Positions 57,714 through 64,000 of a stretch of DNA of 64,000 bases are shown here, piece after piece; position 1 is the first letter of the stretch, and every line of letters starts with the position of its first letter. Under the pieces are notes generated by a model, which was given only the letters and a program-made list of their open reading frames with translations, had not been told where the DNA came from and made no database searches. The position numbers and the translations under genes are program-made. Source of the DNA: Clostridiales bacterium. Lineage in GTDB: Bacteria > Bacillota > Clostridia > Oscillospirales > Oscillospiraceae. The stretch is taken from the NCBI GenBank assembly GCA_003150355.1, contig QAMJ01000013.1, forward strand, positions 39,807 through 103,806, written 5' to 3'.

Positions 57714-59513
57714 ATGACCGCTGAAAGGATCCCCGAAAGAAACGAGATCCCCGTGGAGTTCACATGGGATCTGACAGATATATTCAAAAGCGATGAGGAC
57801 TGGCTGCGCGAATACGAAGCCCTGATGCAGGTACCGGAGCAGCTTGCGGAGTACGAGGGTACGCTCGGCGAGAGCGCCGAGAGGCTGCTGGAGTATATGC
57901 AGCTGGACGACGAGGTCTCCGTGCGCCTTGAAAAGCTGATGGGCTACGCTGGGTGCAAGGCAGATCAGGACACGGCGGACTCCCGCTATCAGGACATGCG
58001 CAGCAAGGGCGTCGGCTGCTGCGTCGCGATCTCGGGTGCCGCGTCCTTTGCGACCCCGGAGCTTATCGCCATCCCCGAAGAGACGCTCGATGCCTTCTAC
58101 CGCGAGTGCCCGGAGCTTGAGATCTACCGCCGCAACCTGTACCGCCTGCGCCGCCGCGCGGAGCATATCCTCTCCCCCGCCGAGGAGCGCCTGCTCGCCG
58201 CTGCCGGGGAGATGGCCAACGCGCCGGACTCTATCTGCGGCGCACTGAGAAATGCCGACCTGCGCTTTGATGACGCGGTCGACGCTGAGGGTAAGTCTCA
58301 CCCGCTCTCTGCCGGGACGCTCGTTCCTCTCATGGAGAGTTCGGACAGAGTCCTCCGCAAGAGCGCCTTTGAAAACTGCTATAAGCGCTATGACGAGTTT
58401 AAGAACACCGTCGCCGCGACGCTTGACGCGCAGTTTAAGCAGCTTCGCTTCTTTGCCGATGCGCGGAAATATCCCTCGACCCTTGCCGCTGCGCTCGACG
58501 CGACCGAGGTTCCGGAGAGCGTATACCTCAACCTCATCGACACTGTCCACAATAACATGGACAAGATGTACCGCTATGTCGCGCTGCGCAAGAAGCTCCT
58601 CGGCGTGGATGAACTGCACATGTATGATGTGTACACCCCGGTCGTGCCGGACGCCGCCGTCTCCATCAGCTATGACGAGGCGAAGAAAACCGTCCTCGAA
58701 GCCTTGAGCGTCCTCGGCGAGGACTATACCAAGCTGCTCGAAACGGGCTTCAGCAGCCGCTGGATCGATGTGTACGAGAACCGCGGCAAGCGCAGCGGGG
58801 CGTACTCCTCCGGAAGCTCCCGCCCGCACCCATATGTGCTTCTTAATCAGAAGGACAATCTCGAATCCATGTTCACCATCGCCCACGAGATGGGCCATGC
58901 GCTGCACAGTTACTACAGCTGCCATAACCAGCCCGTGAACACCAGCGACTATGTCATCTTCGTCGCAGAGGTCGCCTCCACCTGCAACGAGGTGCTGCTC
59001 ATGCGCTATCTGCTCAGCCGTACGCAGGATAAGAAGGAGCGCGCCTACCTCATCAACCACTTCCTTGACCAGTTCAAGGGCACGGTCTACCGCCAGACGA
59101 TGTTTGCCGAGTTCGAGCTTGAGATGGGACGCATGTCCGAAGCGGGGCAGGCGCTGACCGCCGACGTGCTCTGCGAAAAGTACAAGGCGCTGAACGAACT
59201 CTATTACGGCCCCGACATGGTCTGTGACGAGGGCATCGCCCTTGAGTGGGCGCGCATCCCGCATTTCTTCTATGACTACTATGTCTTCCAGTACGCGACC
59301 GGCTTCTCCGCCGCCGTCGCCATTGCCGAGCGTATCCTGACCGAGGGCGCACCGGCTGTTGCGGACTATAAGCGCTTCCTCTCCGGCGGATCGAGCACCG
59401 ACCCGATATCGCTGCTCAAGATCGCGGGCGTCGACATGAGCCGCCCTGAGAGCATAGACTCTGCCCTTGCGCTCTTCGGAGAGCTGATAGACGAATTGGA
59501 TAAGCTTAGTTAA
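57714..59513 (+). CDS. pepF: Oligoendopeptidase F
   Basis: Zinc metallopeptidase of the M3B family that degrades peptides of roughly 7-17 residues in the cytoplasm. ATG 57714 has GGAGG upstream and opens with IPERNEIPVEFTWDLTDIF, the usual PepF start. The HExxH site is AHEMGHALHSYYS near residue 390, and the third ligand Glu lies in FVAEVASTCNEVLL. 600 residues, full length. The end (YQFYY-like FFYDYYVFQYATGFSAAVAIAERIL) is also typical. Single gene, though the stator pair begins 36 bases later. Confidence 0.95.
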   Translation: MTAERIPERNEIPVEFTWDLTDIFKSDEDWLREYEALMQVPEQLAEYEGTLGESAERLLEYMQLDDEVSVRLEKLMGYAGCKADQDTADSRYQDMRSKGVGCCVAISGAASFATPELIAIPEETLDAFYRECPELEIYRRNLYRLRRRAEHILSPAEERLLAAAGEMANAPDSICGALRNADLRFDDAVDAEGKSHPLSAGTLVPLMESSDRVLRKSAFENCYKRYDEFKNTVAATLDAQFKQLRFFADARKYPSTLAAALDATEVPESVYLNLIDTVHNNMDKMYRYVALRKKLLGVDELHMYDVYTPVVPDAAVSISYDEAKKTVLEALSVLGEDYTKLLETGFSSRWIDVYENRGKRSGAYSSGSSRPHPYVLLNQKDNLESMFTIAHEMGHALHSYYSCHNQPVNTSDYVIFVAEVASTCNEVLLMRYLLSRTQDKKERAYLINHFLDQFKGTVYRQTMFAEFELEMGRMSEAGQALTADVLCEKYKALNELYYGPDMVCDEGIALEWARIPHFFYDYYVFQYATGFSAAVAIAERILTEGAPAVADYKRFLSGGSSTDPISLLKIAGVDMSRPESIDSALALFGELIDELDKLS

Positions 59514-59549
59514 TAAATCCCCCCAATAAATATACAAGGAGGAACTACT

Positions 59550-60464
59550 ATGAACGTATTGGCCAGCATGCCCGCGTCGGGCATCATCGTTATCGCCGCG
59601 ATAGCCATCCTTTTTGTGCTCGCGGTACTGCTGCTGTTTTACACATGGGGCAGATACAAGGGGCTTGCCGGGATGGTGAAGGGCGGCCTTGACCGGGATA
59701 ACGGCTTCCTGCGCTTCACTGTGAACGATTTTGCCGACGCCTATAAGAAATACGGGCAGAATGTCAACACCCCCGCGATAATTTCAAACGCTGTCAGCAC
59801 CAAGCTCTCGGGGCTTCTGCTGTGCGAGCGCTTTCTCGCAAACGCCGTGTCGCTGTTCGTCACGCTCGGCCTGTTCGGTACCTTCCTCGGCCTGAGCCAT
59901 TCTGTTTCCTCGCTTACCGAGCTCATCAGCTACTCGAACACCTCCGAGTGGCTGAGCGTGCTCGACAGCGTCGGCGGCGGACTGATGTCGGCGCTCTCAG
60001 GCATGGGCGTCGCGTTCTATACCTCGCTCGTCGGCGTTGCCTGCTCCATCGTACTTACGCTGCTGCGCTCCATATTCAGCCCGCAGGCCGAGCGCGAGAC
60101 GCTCGAAGCGCGGCTTGAGCTGTGGCTCGACCATACCGTCGCCCCGACGCTGCCGACCGAGCGCGCCAAGGACGAGAGCGAGATGGTGCAGCAGATGGTG
60201 CACGCGATGGACAGCGCGTCCAAGACCATGGAGAGCGCGCTCCAGAACGCGACCGGCGATCTCAAGACCGCAATCGACTCCAGCCGCGCGCCCATCACCG
60301 CTTTCAACAAGACAGTCGACAGCTTCAACGGCGGCGTGCGCGACTTCTCTGAGTTCAACTACAACCTGCGCGGCACGGTCGAGCGCCTCGACGTCACGGT
60401 GCGCGACCTTGTCTCCGGTCTGCGCGAGGTCTCGCGCATCCTTGAGAAGGGCGGGAAACAATGA
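59550..60464 (+). CDS. MotA/TolQ/ExbB-like membrane subunit
   Basis: 304 residues. Three hydrophobic helices are clear: residues 12-32, 98-117 (LFVTLGLFGTFLGLSHSV) and about 148-172 (GVAFYTSLVGVACSIVLTLL), the second with the Gly/Thr-rich TLGLFGTFLGL motif of the MotA/TolQ/ExbB channel. After that a helical cytoplasmic tail of about 120 residues follows. AGGAGG precedes ATG. It overlaps the OmpA/MotB-like gene by four bases (ATGA). There are no flagellar, Tol or TonB genes near. Role unknown. Confidence 0.8.
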   Translation: MNVLASMPASGIIVIAAIAILFVLAVLLLFYTWGRYKGLAGMVKGGLDRDNGFLRFTVNDFADAYKKYGQNVNTPAIISNAVSTKLSGLLLCERFLANAVSLFVTLGLFGTFLGLSHSVSSLTELISYSNTSEWLSVLDSVGGGLMSALSGMGVAFYTSLVGVACSIVLTLLRSIFSPQAERETLEARLELWLDHTVAPTLPTERAKDESEMVQQMVHAMDSASKTMESALQNATGDLKTAIDSSRAPITAFNKTVDSFNGGVRDFSEFNYNLRGTVERLDVTVRDLVSGLREVSRILEKGGKQ

Positions 60465-61447
60465 GACGCGGGAGCTTACGCACCGGAAAGCGTTCGGCGG
60501 ACTCCGGCGGCGAACAGGGCTTCTGGCCGACCTACGCCGACATGATGAGCACGGTCGCGCTTATCCTCTTTTTTCTCATGCTCATCTCGTATATCCAGAA
60601 CCTCATCACCGGCAACGACCTGCAGAATACTCAGGAGGTGCTTGCGGATACGCGCACTCAGGTCAGCGCGGCGCAGGCGCAGCTGGACGATCTGAGCGAG
60701 GAGCTGAAGCTCAAGCAGAGCGAGATAAACGGCTACACTCTACAGATCGACAAGCAGACCGAGACCATAAACAACCAGAAGAAGCTCATCGGCGATCAGG
60801 AGAAATACCTTCAGGCCGCAAACAGCGAGCTTCTTGAAATGCGCACCCAGATGCAGAGCATCGCCGTGCTGCGCATGTCGATACTCGAACAGATACGCGA
60901 CAGCATCGTCGATGTCATGGGCGACGAGAGCAAGGTCAGCGTCGGCGACAACGGCAACATCATCCTCAACGAGGGCGTGTTCTTCGACCTTGGCTCCTCG
61001 CAGATAAAGCCCGAGAGCGAGGCCGTGCTCAATGAGCTTATCGACGTGTTCGTAAAGTTCCTGAGCAATGAGGAGAACGCAAAGTACGTCGACAGCATCG
61101 TCATCTCCGGTCACACGGACATCACCGGTACCGCCGAGACTAACCGGCAGCTCTCGACAGACAGGGCAAACTCCGTCCTGCAATACCTCCTGACCGGAAA
61201 GGGCGCAAAGCTCGACGGCTACGCCGAATACTTCTGCGCTGCGGGCTACGGCGCGATGCGCCCCGTCGCAAGCAACGACACTGCCGAGGGACAGGCCGCG
61301 AACCGCCGCATAGAGATATCCATGATCCTGAAGGATGAATCCGTGCTCGAAATAGTCGAGCAGTATCTGGCGATGGAAGTCCCCGGCACGGATGCAAACG
61401 CCGCCGCGTCGCCCTCTCCGTCCCCGTCGGCTTCGCCGAGACCGTGA
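60461..61447 (+). CDS. MotB/OmpA-like stator subunit
   Basis: 328 residues: an N-terminal segment GFWPTYADMMSTVALILFFLMLIS with Asp27 in the position of the MotB proton-binding Asp, one membrane helix, a long coiled coil (about residues 50-130), then an OmpA-like peptidoglycan-binding domain (LGSSQIKPESEAVLNELI, GHTDITGTAETNRQLSTDRA, AAGYGAMRPVASN, RRIEISM). It ends in a Ser/Pro tail. With the upstream gene it makes a complete stator-type ion-driven unit. Confidence 0.87.
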   Translation: MRRGSLRTGKRSADSGGEQGFWPTYADMMSTVALILFFLMLISYIQNLITGNDLQNTQEVLADTRTQVSAAQAQLDDLSEELKLKQSEINGYTLQIDKQTETINNQKKLIGDQEKYLQAANSELLEMRTQMQSIAVLRMSILEQIRDSIVDVMGDESKVSVGDNGNIILNEGVFFDLGSSQIKPESEAVLNELIDVFVKFLSNEENAKYVDSIVISGHTDITGTAETNRQLSTDRANSVLQYLLTGKGAKLDGYAEYFCAAGYGAMRPVASNDTAEGQAANRRIEISMILKDESVLEIVEQYLAMEVPGTDANAAASPSPSPSASPRP

Positions 61448-61498
61448 CAGGGGAGTGCATTCGCGCCAGCTCGATTCAAACTGCAAATTGTAATAAAC

Positions 61499-61536
61499 GA
61501 GAAGCGTCCCCAAGTTGGGGGCGCTGCTTGTTTTGG
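61499..61536. repeat. Partial third copy of the tRNA-adjacent repeat (terminator part)
   Basis: AGCGTCCCCAAGTTGGGGGCGCTGCTTG resembles the terminator end of the full units at 61770-61813 and 62060-62105, with several changes. Confidence 0.55.
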
Positions 61537-61554
61537 TAGAGGAGTGTGATATAG

Positions 61555-61813
61555 CCAAATCGAAGCCCAACGAAGTGGGCTCGATTTGGAAAGGAGGAGC
61601 AGCGGAGTGCGCGCGAGATGGCTTTTGATGCGGAGCATAAAAAGTCGTCGCAAGCGATACGAAGCTTGCGACGACGCGGTGGGGCTCGACCTGCCGTGTG
61701 CGGCAGGCCGCCTCGGGTTGCAAAGCGCTCCCAGCGCTTTGCTAAGAGCCCTCGGGTTCGAGCCCCGAAGGCAAGAAATAAGCAACACCCCCGGTGGGGG
61801 CGTTGCTTATTTG
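61555..61813. repeat. Structured repeat unit A (290-bp spacing)
   Basis: About 260 bp of five or six hairpins: CCAAATCGA/TCGATTTGG with GCCCA/TGGGC inside (61555-61589), GTCGTCGCAAGC/GCTTGCGACGAC (about 61644-61675), CCTGCCG/CGGCAGG, AAAGCGCT/AGCGCTTT, a T-arm-like GGGTTCGAGCCCC and a terminator-like AAATAAGCAAC.../...GTTGCTTATTT. Long open frames here are by-products of the repeat. Confidence 0.85.
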
Positions 61814-61844
61814 GCAGGGTCAGCCAATTTTGAGGACACAAAAA

Positions 61845-62105
61845 CCGAATCAAAGCCCAACGAAGTGGGTTTGATTCGGAAAGGAGGAGCAGCGGAGTGA
61901 GCGCGAGATGACTTTTGATGCAGAGCATAAAAAGTCGTCGCAAGCGATACGAAGCTTGCGACGACGCGGTGTGGCTCGACCTGCCGTGCGCGGCAGGCCG
62001 CCTCGGGTTGCAAAGCGCTCCCAGCGCTTTGCTAAGAGCCCTCGGGTTCGAGCCCCAAAGGCAAGAAATAAGCAACACCCACGGGTGGGGGCGTTGCTTA
62101 TTTGG
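61845..62105. repeat. Structured repeat unit B
   Basis: Same order of hairpins as unit A, offset by 290 bases and about 95% identical. In the first stem (CCGAATCAA with TTGATTCGG) two pairs differ from unit A and both keep pairing: A-T became G-C and G-C became A-T. Unit B ends at the 3' end of tRNA-Leu, whose terminator it supplies on the minus strand. Confidence 0.85.
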
Positions 62106-62188
62106 TACCGGTGGTGGGGCTCGAACCCACACGGTGTCGCCACCGGCGGATTTTGAATCCGCTACGTCTACCATTCCATCACACCGGC
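62106..62188 (-). tRNA. tRNA-Leu (anticodon CAA)
   Basis: On the minus strand from 62188: acceptor GCCGGTG, D-arm, anticodon arm GCGGATT-CAA-AATCCGC, a long variable arm (CGGTGGCGACACCG) as in class II tRNA, T-arm GTGGGTTCGAGCCCCAC, and acceptor 3' side CACCGGTA. 83 bases; CCA is not encoded at the end as such (ACC follows). Reads UUG codons. Confidence 0.93.
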
Positions 62189-62241
62189 ATACCGTAGAGA
62201 AGTATATATCATCTACAGCAAAATTTCAAGTATTTAGTTTC

Positions 62242-63135
62242 TCATTTCTCTGCATCAGGAGAGGGAGACACTTTGGGCTTTGCTATGAACCACAGGTTCA
62301 TGTCCGTCGGCTCGGCGATGCCGGGGACGGTTTCAGTGAAGCTGTACTGCCACATGTCACACGCATAATAGAAATTGGGGAAGCCGCTCTCTGGCAGGGA
62401 AAACCAGAATTCGTAATCGGTAAGCCTCGTCAGATCGTAGCCATAATAGCCGAGATTACGGTTGAAGTACACACACGGCACATACCCGGCGCTTTTGACC
62501 GTTTCGCAGAAGGCCCTCGCGCAGTCTGTCCGCAGTTCCATCGTAAGCCCGTGACTCCTCGCCTCGGCCGCCTCTATTTTCTCCCAGTCGAATACGACCG
62601 GCAGCGTGACGTTATATTTCCCAATGCGCTCAAGGACGAAATCCGCCTCCTCAATTGCCTCCTGGACTGTCACAGCCTGAGAAAACATGTACACGCCAAC
62701 GTGCAGTCCCGCATCGAGCGCACCCTGAATGTTGCGTTCAAAATACACGTCCTCAAAAAGCCCGCCCTCGGTGTATCCGCGCCAGCCGACACGGATATAG
62801 GCATAGTCGACACCGGATGCGGCGACCTGCTTCCAGTCGATATCAAGCTGGTGCTCCGAAACGTCTACCCCGCGCAGAACGTCATAGTCGCTTCCTGTAT
62901 ATTCGATGCGCCCGCTGCTTGAAGAGAAGAATTCTTCAGTAAGCTCGTTTGCCGGGACGCCCTCAAGCGGCGTCATCCATATCCAGTCAAACCCGTCGTA
63001 TATATACACTTGCCCCTTGTGCGGATCCTCCGGCTCTTTTTTGCTCAGCAGGCCTATTACAAGCGCGGCTACGAGTGCGGCGAGGATCACTGTGACAAGG
63101 ATAAGCGCTGTTTTGTTTCTGCGGGCTGTTCTCAT
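62242..63135 (-). CDS. GH25-family lysozyme-like muramidase, membrane-anchored
   Basis: 297 residues from ATG 63135, preceded by GGAG at 6 bases (an ATG 4 codons upstream overlaps this site). One membrane helix (about residues 8-30) anchors it outside the cell. The GH25 barrel has GVDVSEHQLDIDWKQVAASG at its first strand, YAYIRVGWRGYTEGGLFED, GVYMFSQAVTVQEAIEEADF, and catalytic VVFDWEKIE. It ends WFSLPESG...WQYSFT... as in the family, then a short Ser/Pro tail. It should cleave MurNAc-GlcNAc bonds. Confidence 0.93.
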   Translation of the reverse strand: MRTARRNKTALILVTVILAALVAALVIGLLSKKEPEDPHKGQVYIYDGFDWIWMTPLEGVPANELTEEFFSSSSGRIEYTGSDYDVLRGVDVSEHQLDIDWKQVAASGVDYAYIRVGWRGYTEGGLFEDVYFERNIQGALDAGLHVGVYMFSQAVTVQEAIEEADFVLERIGKYNVTLPVVFDWEKIEAAEARSHGLTMELRTDCARAFCETVKSAGYVPCVYFNRNLGYYGYDLTRLTDYEFWFSLPESGFPNFYYACDMWQYSFTETVPGIAEPTDMNLWFIAKPKVSPSPDAEK

Positions 63136-63268
63136 TTGATGCTCCATTCCGTTTGTATCTCTGCATGGATATGCTCCTGCATTCTACCACAGAATGGCCG
63201 ATAAAGCAAATACGGCACTCTGCCGGATACATTTGTGAAAATTTTCCGCCCGATCACAAAAATAACTG

Positions 63269-63297
63269 TTGACAAATTGTGTCTGTTTTGCTATTAT
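63269..63297 (+). promoter_or_regulatory. Promoter of the tRNA-Thr/tRNA-Tyr pair
   Basis: TTGACA (63269-63274), 17 bases, TATTAT (63292-63297), 63 bases before tRNA-Thr. Strong by consensus. Confidence 0.82.
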
Positions 63298-63360
63298 TAT
63301 CGAGCGGTCGGAACCCAGCGCTGCAGATCCGAAGGGGTTGACGGCAGTGTCGGTTTAGAT

Positions 63361-63436
63361 GCTGGTGTAGCTCAGCCGGTAGAGCAGCTGATTTGTAATC
63401 AGCAGGTCGGGGGTTCGAATCCGTCCACCAGCTCCA
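63361..63436 (+). tRNA. tRNA-Thr (anticodon TGT)
   Basis: 76 bases including an encoded CCA. Acceptor GCTGGTG pairs with CACCAGC; anticodon arm CTGATT-TGT-AATCAG; T-arm GGGGGTTCGAATCCGTCC. Reads ACA and, by wobble, ACG. Confidence 0.96.
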
Positions 63437-63450
63437 ACGCAAGTTAATAT

Positions 63451-63535
63451 GGGGGAATTCCAGAGTGGCCAAATGGGACAGACTGTAAATCTGCTGGCAA
63501 TGCCTTCGGTGGTTCGAATCCACCTTCCCCCACCA
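63451..63535 (+). tRNA. tRNA-Tyr (anticodon GTA)
   Basis: 85 bases with encoded CCA. Acceptor GGGGGAA pairs with TTCCCCC; anticodon loop CTGTAAA in CAGACTGTAAATCTG; a long variable arm (class II) and T-arm GGTGGTTCGAATCCACC. 14 bases after tRNA-Thr; cotranscribed. Confidence 0.96.
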
Positions 63536-63653
63536 TACTTGAGAAATCCGAACTTGATTCCGATAGGGAATGGGTTCGGATTTCTTGTTTTTATCAAGGA
63601 CATTGAAGTTTAGTTTCGGGATAGAATAACATCAAATTCAGGAGGATATACCC

Positions 63654-63902
63654 ATGAAAAAACTCATAAGCTGCGCGTTCAATATGGATACCGCCTGTGT
63701 GGAGCTTCGCTTCACGGACGGGAGCATTTGCTCCATCGACTGCACCGCCGTGGAGAACGAGGTGGCGGACAACCGCTTCCAGCGGGCGGAGCTGGACTAT
63801 CTCATCTACAACGACCCGCTGGCCTATGCAGACCTCGTTCTGAATGGCGACGTTGAGGCGTATCTGAACGCTGTCACAGAATACCAGACCTACGAAAAAT
63901 GA
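63654..63902 (+). CDS. DUF6061-family small protein
   Basis: 82 residues. KKLISCAFNMDTACVELRFT, DGSICSIDCTAVENEV and AELDYLIYNDPLAYADLVLNG match a small clostridial protein family of unknown function, often found in or beside mobile regions. AGGAGG lies 8 bases before ATG 63654. It follows the two tRNA genes by about 120 bases; tRNA genes are common insertion sites, but no integrase is visible within the window. A strong terminator follows. Confidence 0.8.
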   Translation: MKKLISCAFNMDTACVELRFTDGSICSIDCTAVENEVADNRFQRAELDYLIYNDPLAYADLVLNGDVEAYLNAVTEYQTYEK

Positions 63903-63909
63903 ATATGAA

Positions 63910-63936
63910 AAGGGAGTGCGCCGAGCGCACTCCCTT
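63910..63936. terminator. Bidirectional terminator
   Basis: AAGGGAGTGCGC, loop CGA, GCGCACTCCCTT, then ACTTTTTC on the plus strand. Confidence 0.88.
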
Positions 63937-63942
63937 ACTTTT

Positions 63943-64000
63943 TCATGCCGTCTTTCTGTCTTGTTCTCTTGTGTCTTCAGCGTCTTTCTTCTCGTTCCAC
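63943..64000 (-). CDS. C-terminal end of a minus-strand gene, truncated by the window
   Basis: An open frame on the minus strand runs in from the window edge and stops with TGA at 63943, giving 18 residues rich in Lys, Asp and Glu (ends REQDRKTA). It ends 7 bases from the shared terminator, which is the only real support. Too short to name. Confidence 0.3.
   Translation of the reverse strand, partial: WNEKKDAEDTREQDRKTA

Noticed and set aside
57615..59537. 640-codon open frame opposite pepF
   Set aside because: Shadow of pepF, which has full family motifs.
59550..61447. Complete Zorya defence system
   Set aside because: Only a ZorAB-like pair; no effector genes follow, and the first subunit's tail is much shorter than in ZorA.
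61476..62174. Several overlapping frames in the tRNA-adjacent repeat
   Set aside because: They translate the repeat and part of tRNA-Leu; two copies give near-identical peptides because the DNA is duplicated.
1..64000. CRISPR arrays, prophage, rRNA operons
   Set aside because: No regularly spaced short repeats, phage structural genes or rRNA sequence were seen on either strand.

Overview
The window looks like a chromosomal contig from a GC-rich anaerobic Firmicute, most likely an uncultured gut clostridium of the Oscillospiraceae type. The reasons are the gene order dprA-topA-trmFO-plsX-rnc-smc-ftsY, AGGAGG-type ribosome binding sites, Ala/Pro-rich lipoprotein linkers, a Firmicute-type 6S RNA, an LCP protein, DUF1292 and DUF6061 proteins, and palindromic repeats of the kind common in that group. 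No phage, plasmid or CRISPR region is visible. Family assignments are from my reading of the sequence; no database search was run.

Layout. 1-17.5 kb is a dense housekeeping block on the plus strand: a truncated SpoU methyltransferase, dprA, topA, trmFO, plsX, rnc, a radical SAM gene, smc (with unusually short arms), ftsY, rdgB, a YhbY-type gene, a nadD-yqeK fusion, rsfS, leuS and rpsU. 17.5-27 kb holds a TRAP transporter operon, a DeoR regulator and a divergent operon of a TIM-barrel protein, a flavin reductase and two glycerol-1-phosphate-dehydrogenase-like enzymes. 27-33.7 kb has an exonuclease, murF, a YjjG phosphatase, two tandem MgtC genes behind a short leader, an XRE regulator and an LCP protein. 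33.8-36.9 kb is an ABC transporter of the PF04392 family behind a Phe/Tyr-rich leader peptide with a complete attenuator. 37-43 kb has pyrimidine-nucleoside phosphorylase, an apparently unpaired MazF, csoR next to a decayed copper ATPase that keeps its CsoR-type promoter, a Fic protein, a FabG-like reductase and plsC. 43-49.8 kb has a TIR-flanked structured element, an S24-like protein, a DUF6056 membrane protein, a YcxB-like protein and a second TRAP operon. 49.9-64 kb is mostly envelope genes (SH3-NlpC/P60, PBP1A, LysM-GH18, GH25), plus 6S RNA, pepF, a MotA/MotB-like stator pair, a 290-bp-spaced structured repeat next to tRNA-Leu, and tRNA-Thr and tRNA-Tyr.

The most interesting signals are these. 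(1) The leader peptide at 33911-33994 has 9 aromatic residues in its first 17 codons, and mutually exclusive antiterminator and terminator stems follow it; this is leader-peptide attenuation of a likely aromatic amino-acid transporter in a Firmicute. (2) A stem-loop with the same apical part but different outer stems occurs inside two separate TIR-bounded elements at about 43.05 and 54.34 kb. (3) A structured repeat at 61.5-62.1 kb has compensatory base changes between its two copies. (4) SMC has lost about 90 residues from each coiled-coil arm. (5) A copA remnant persists under an intact CsoR-type promoter.
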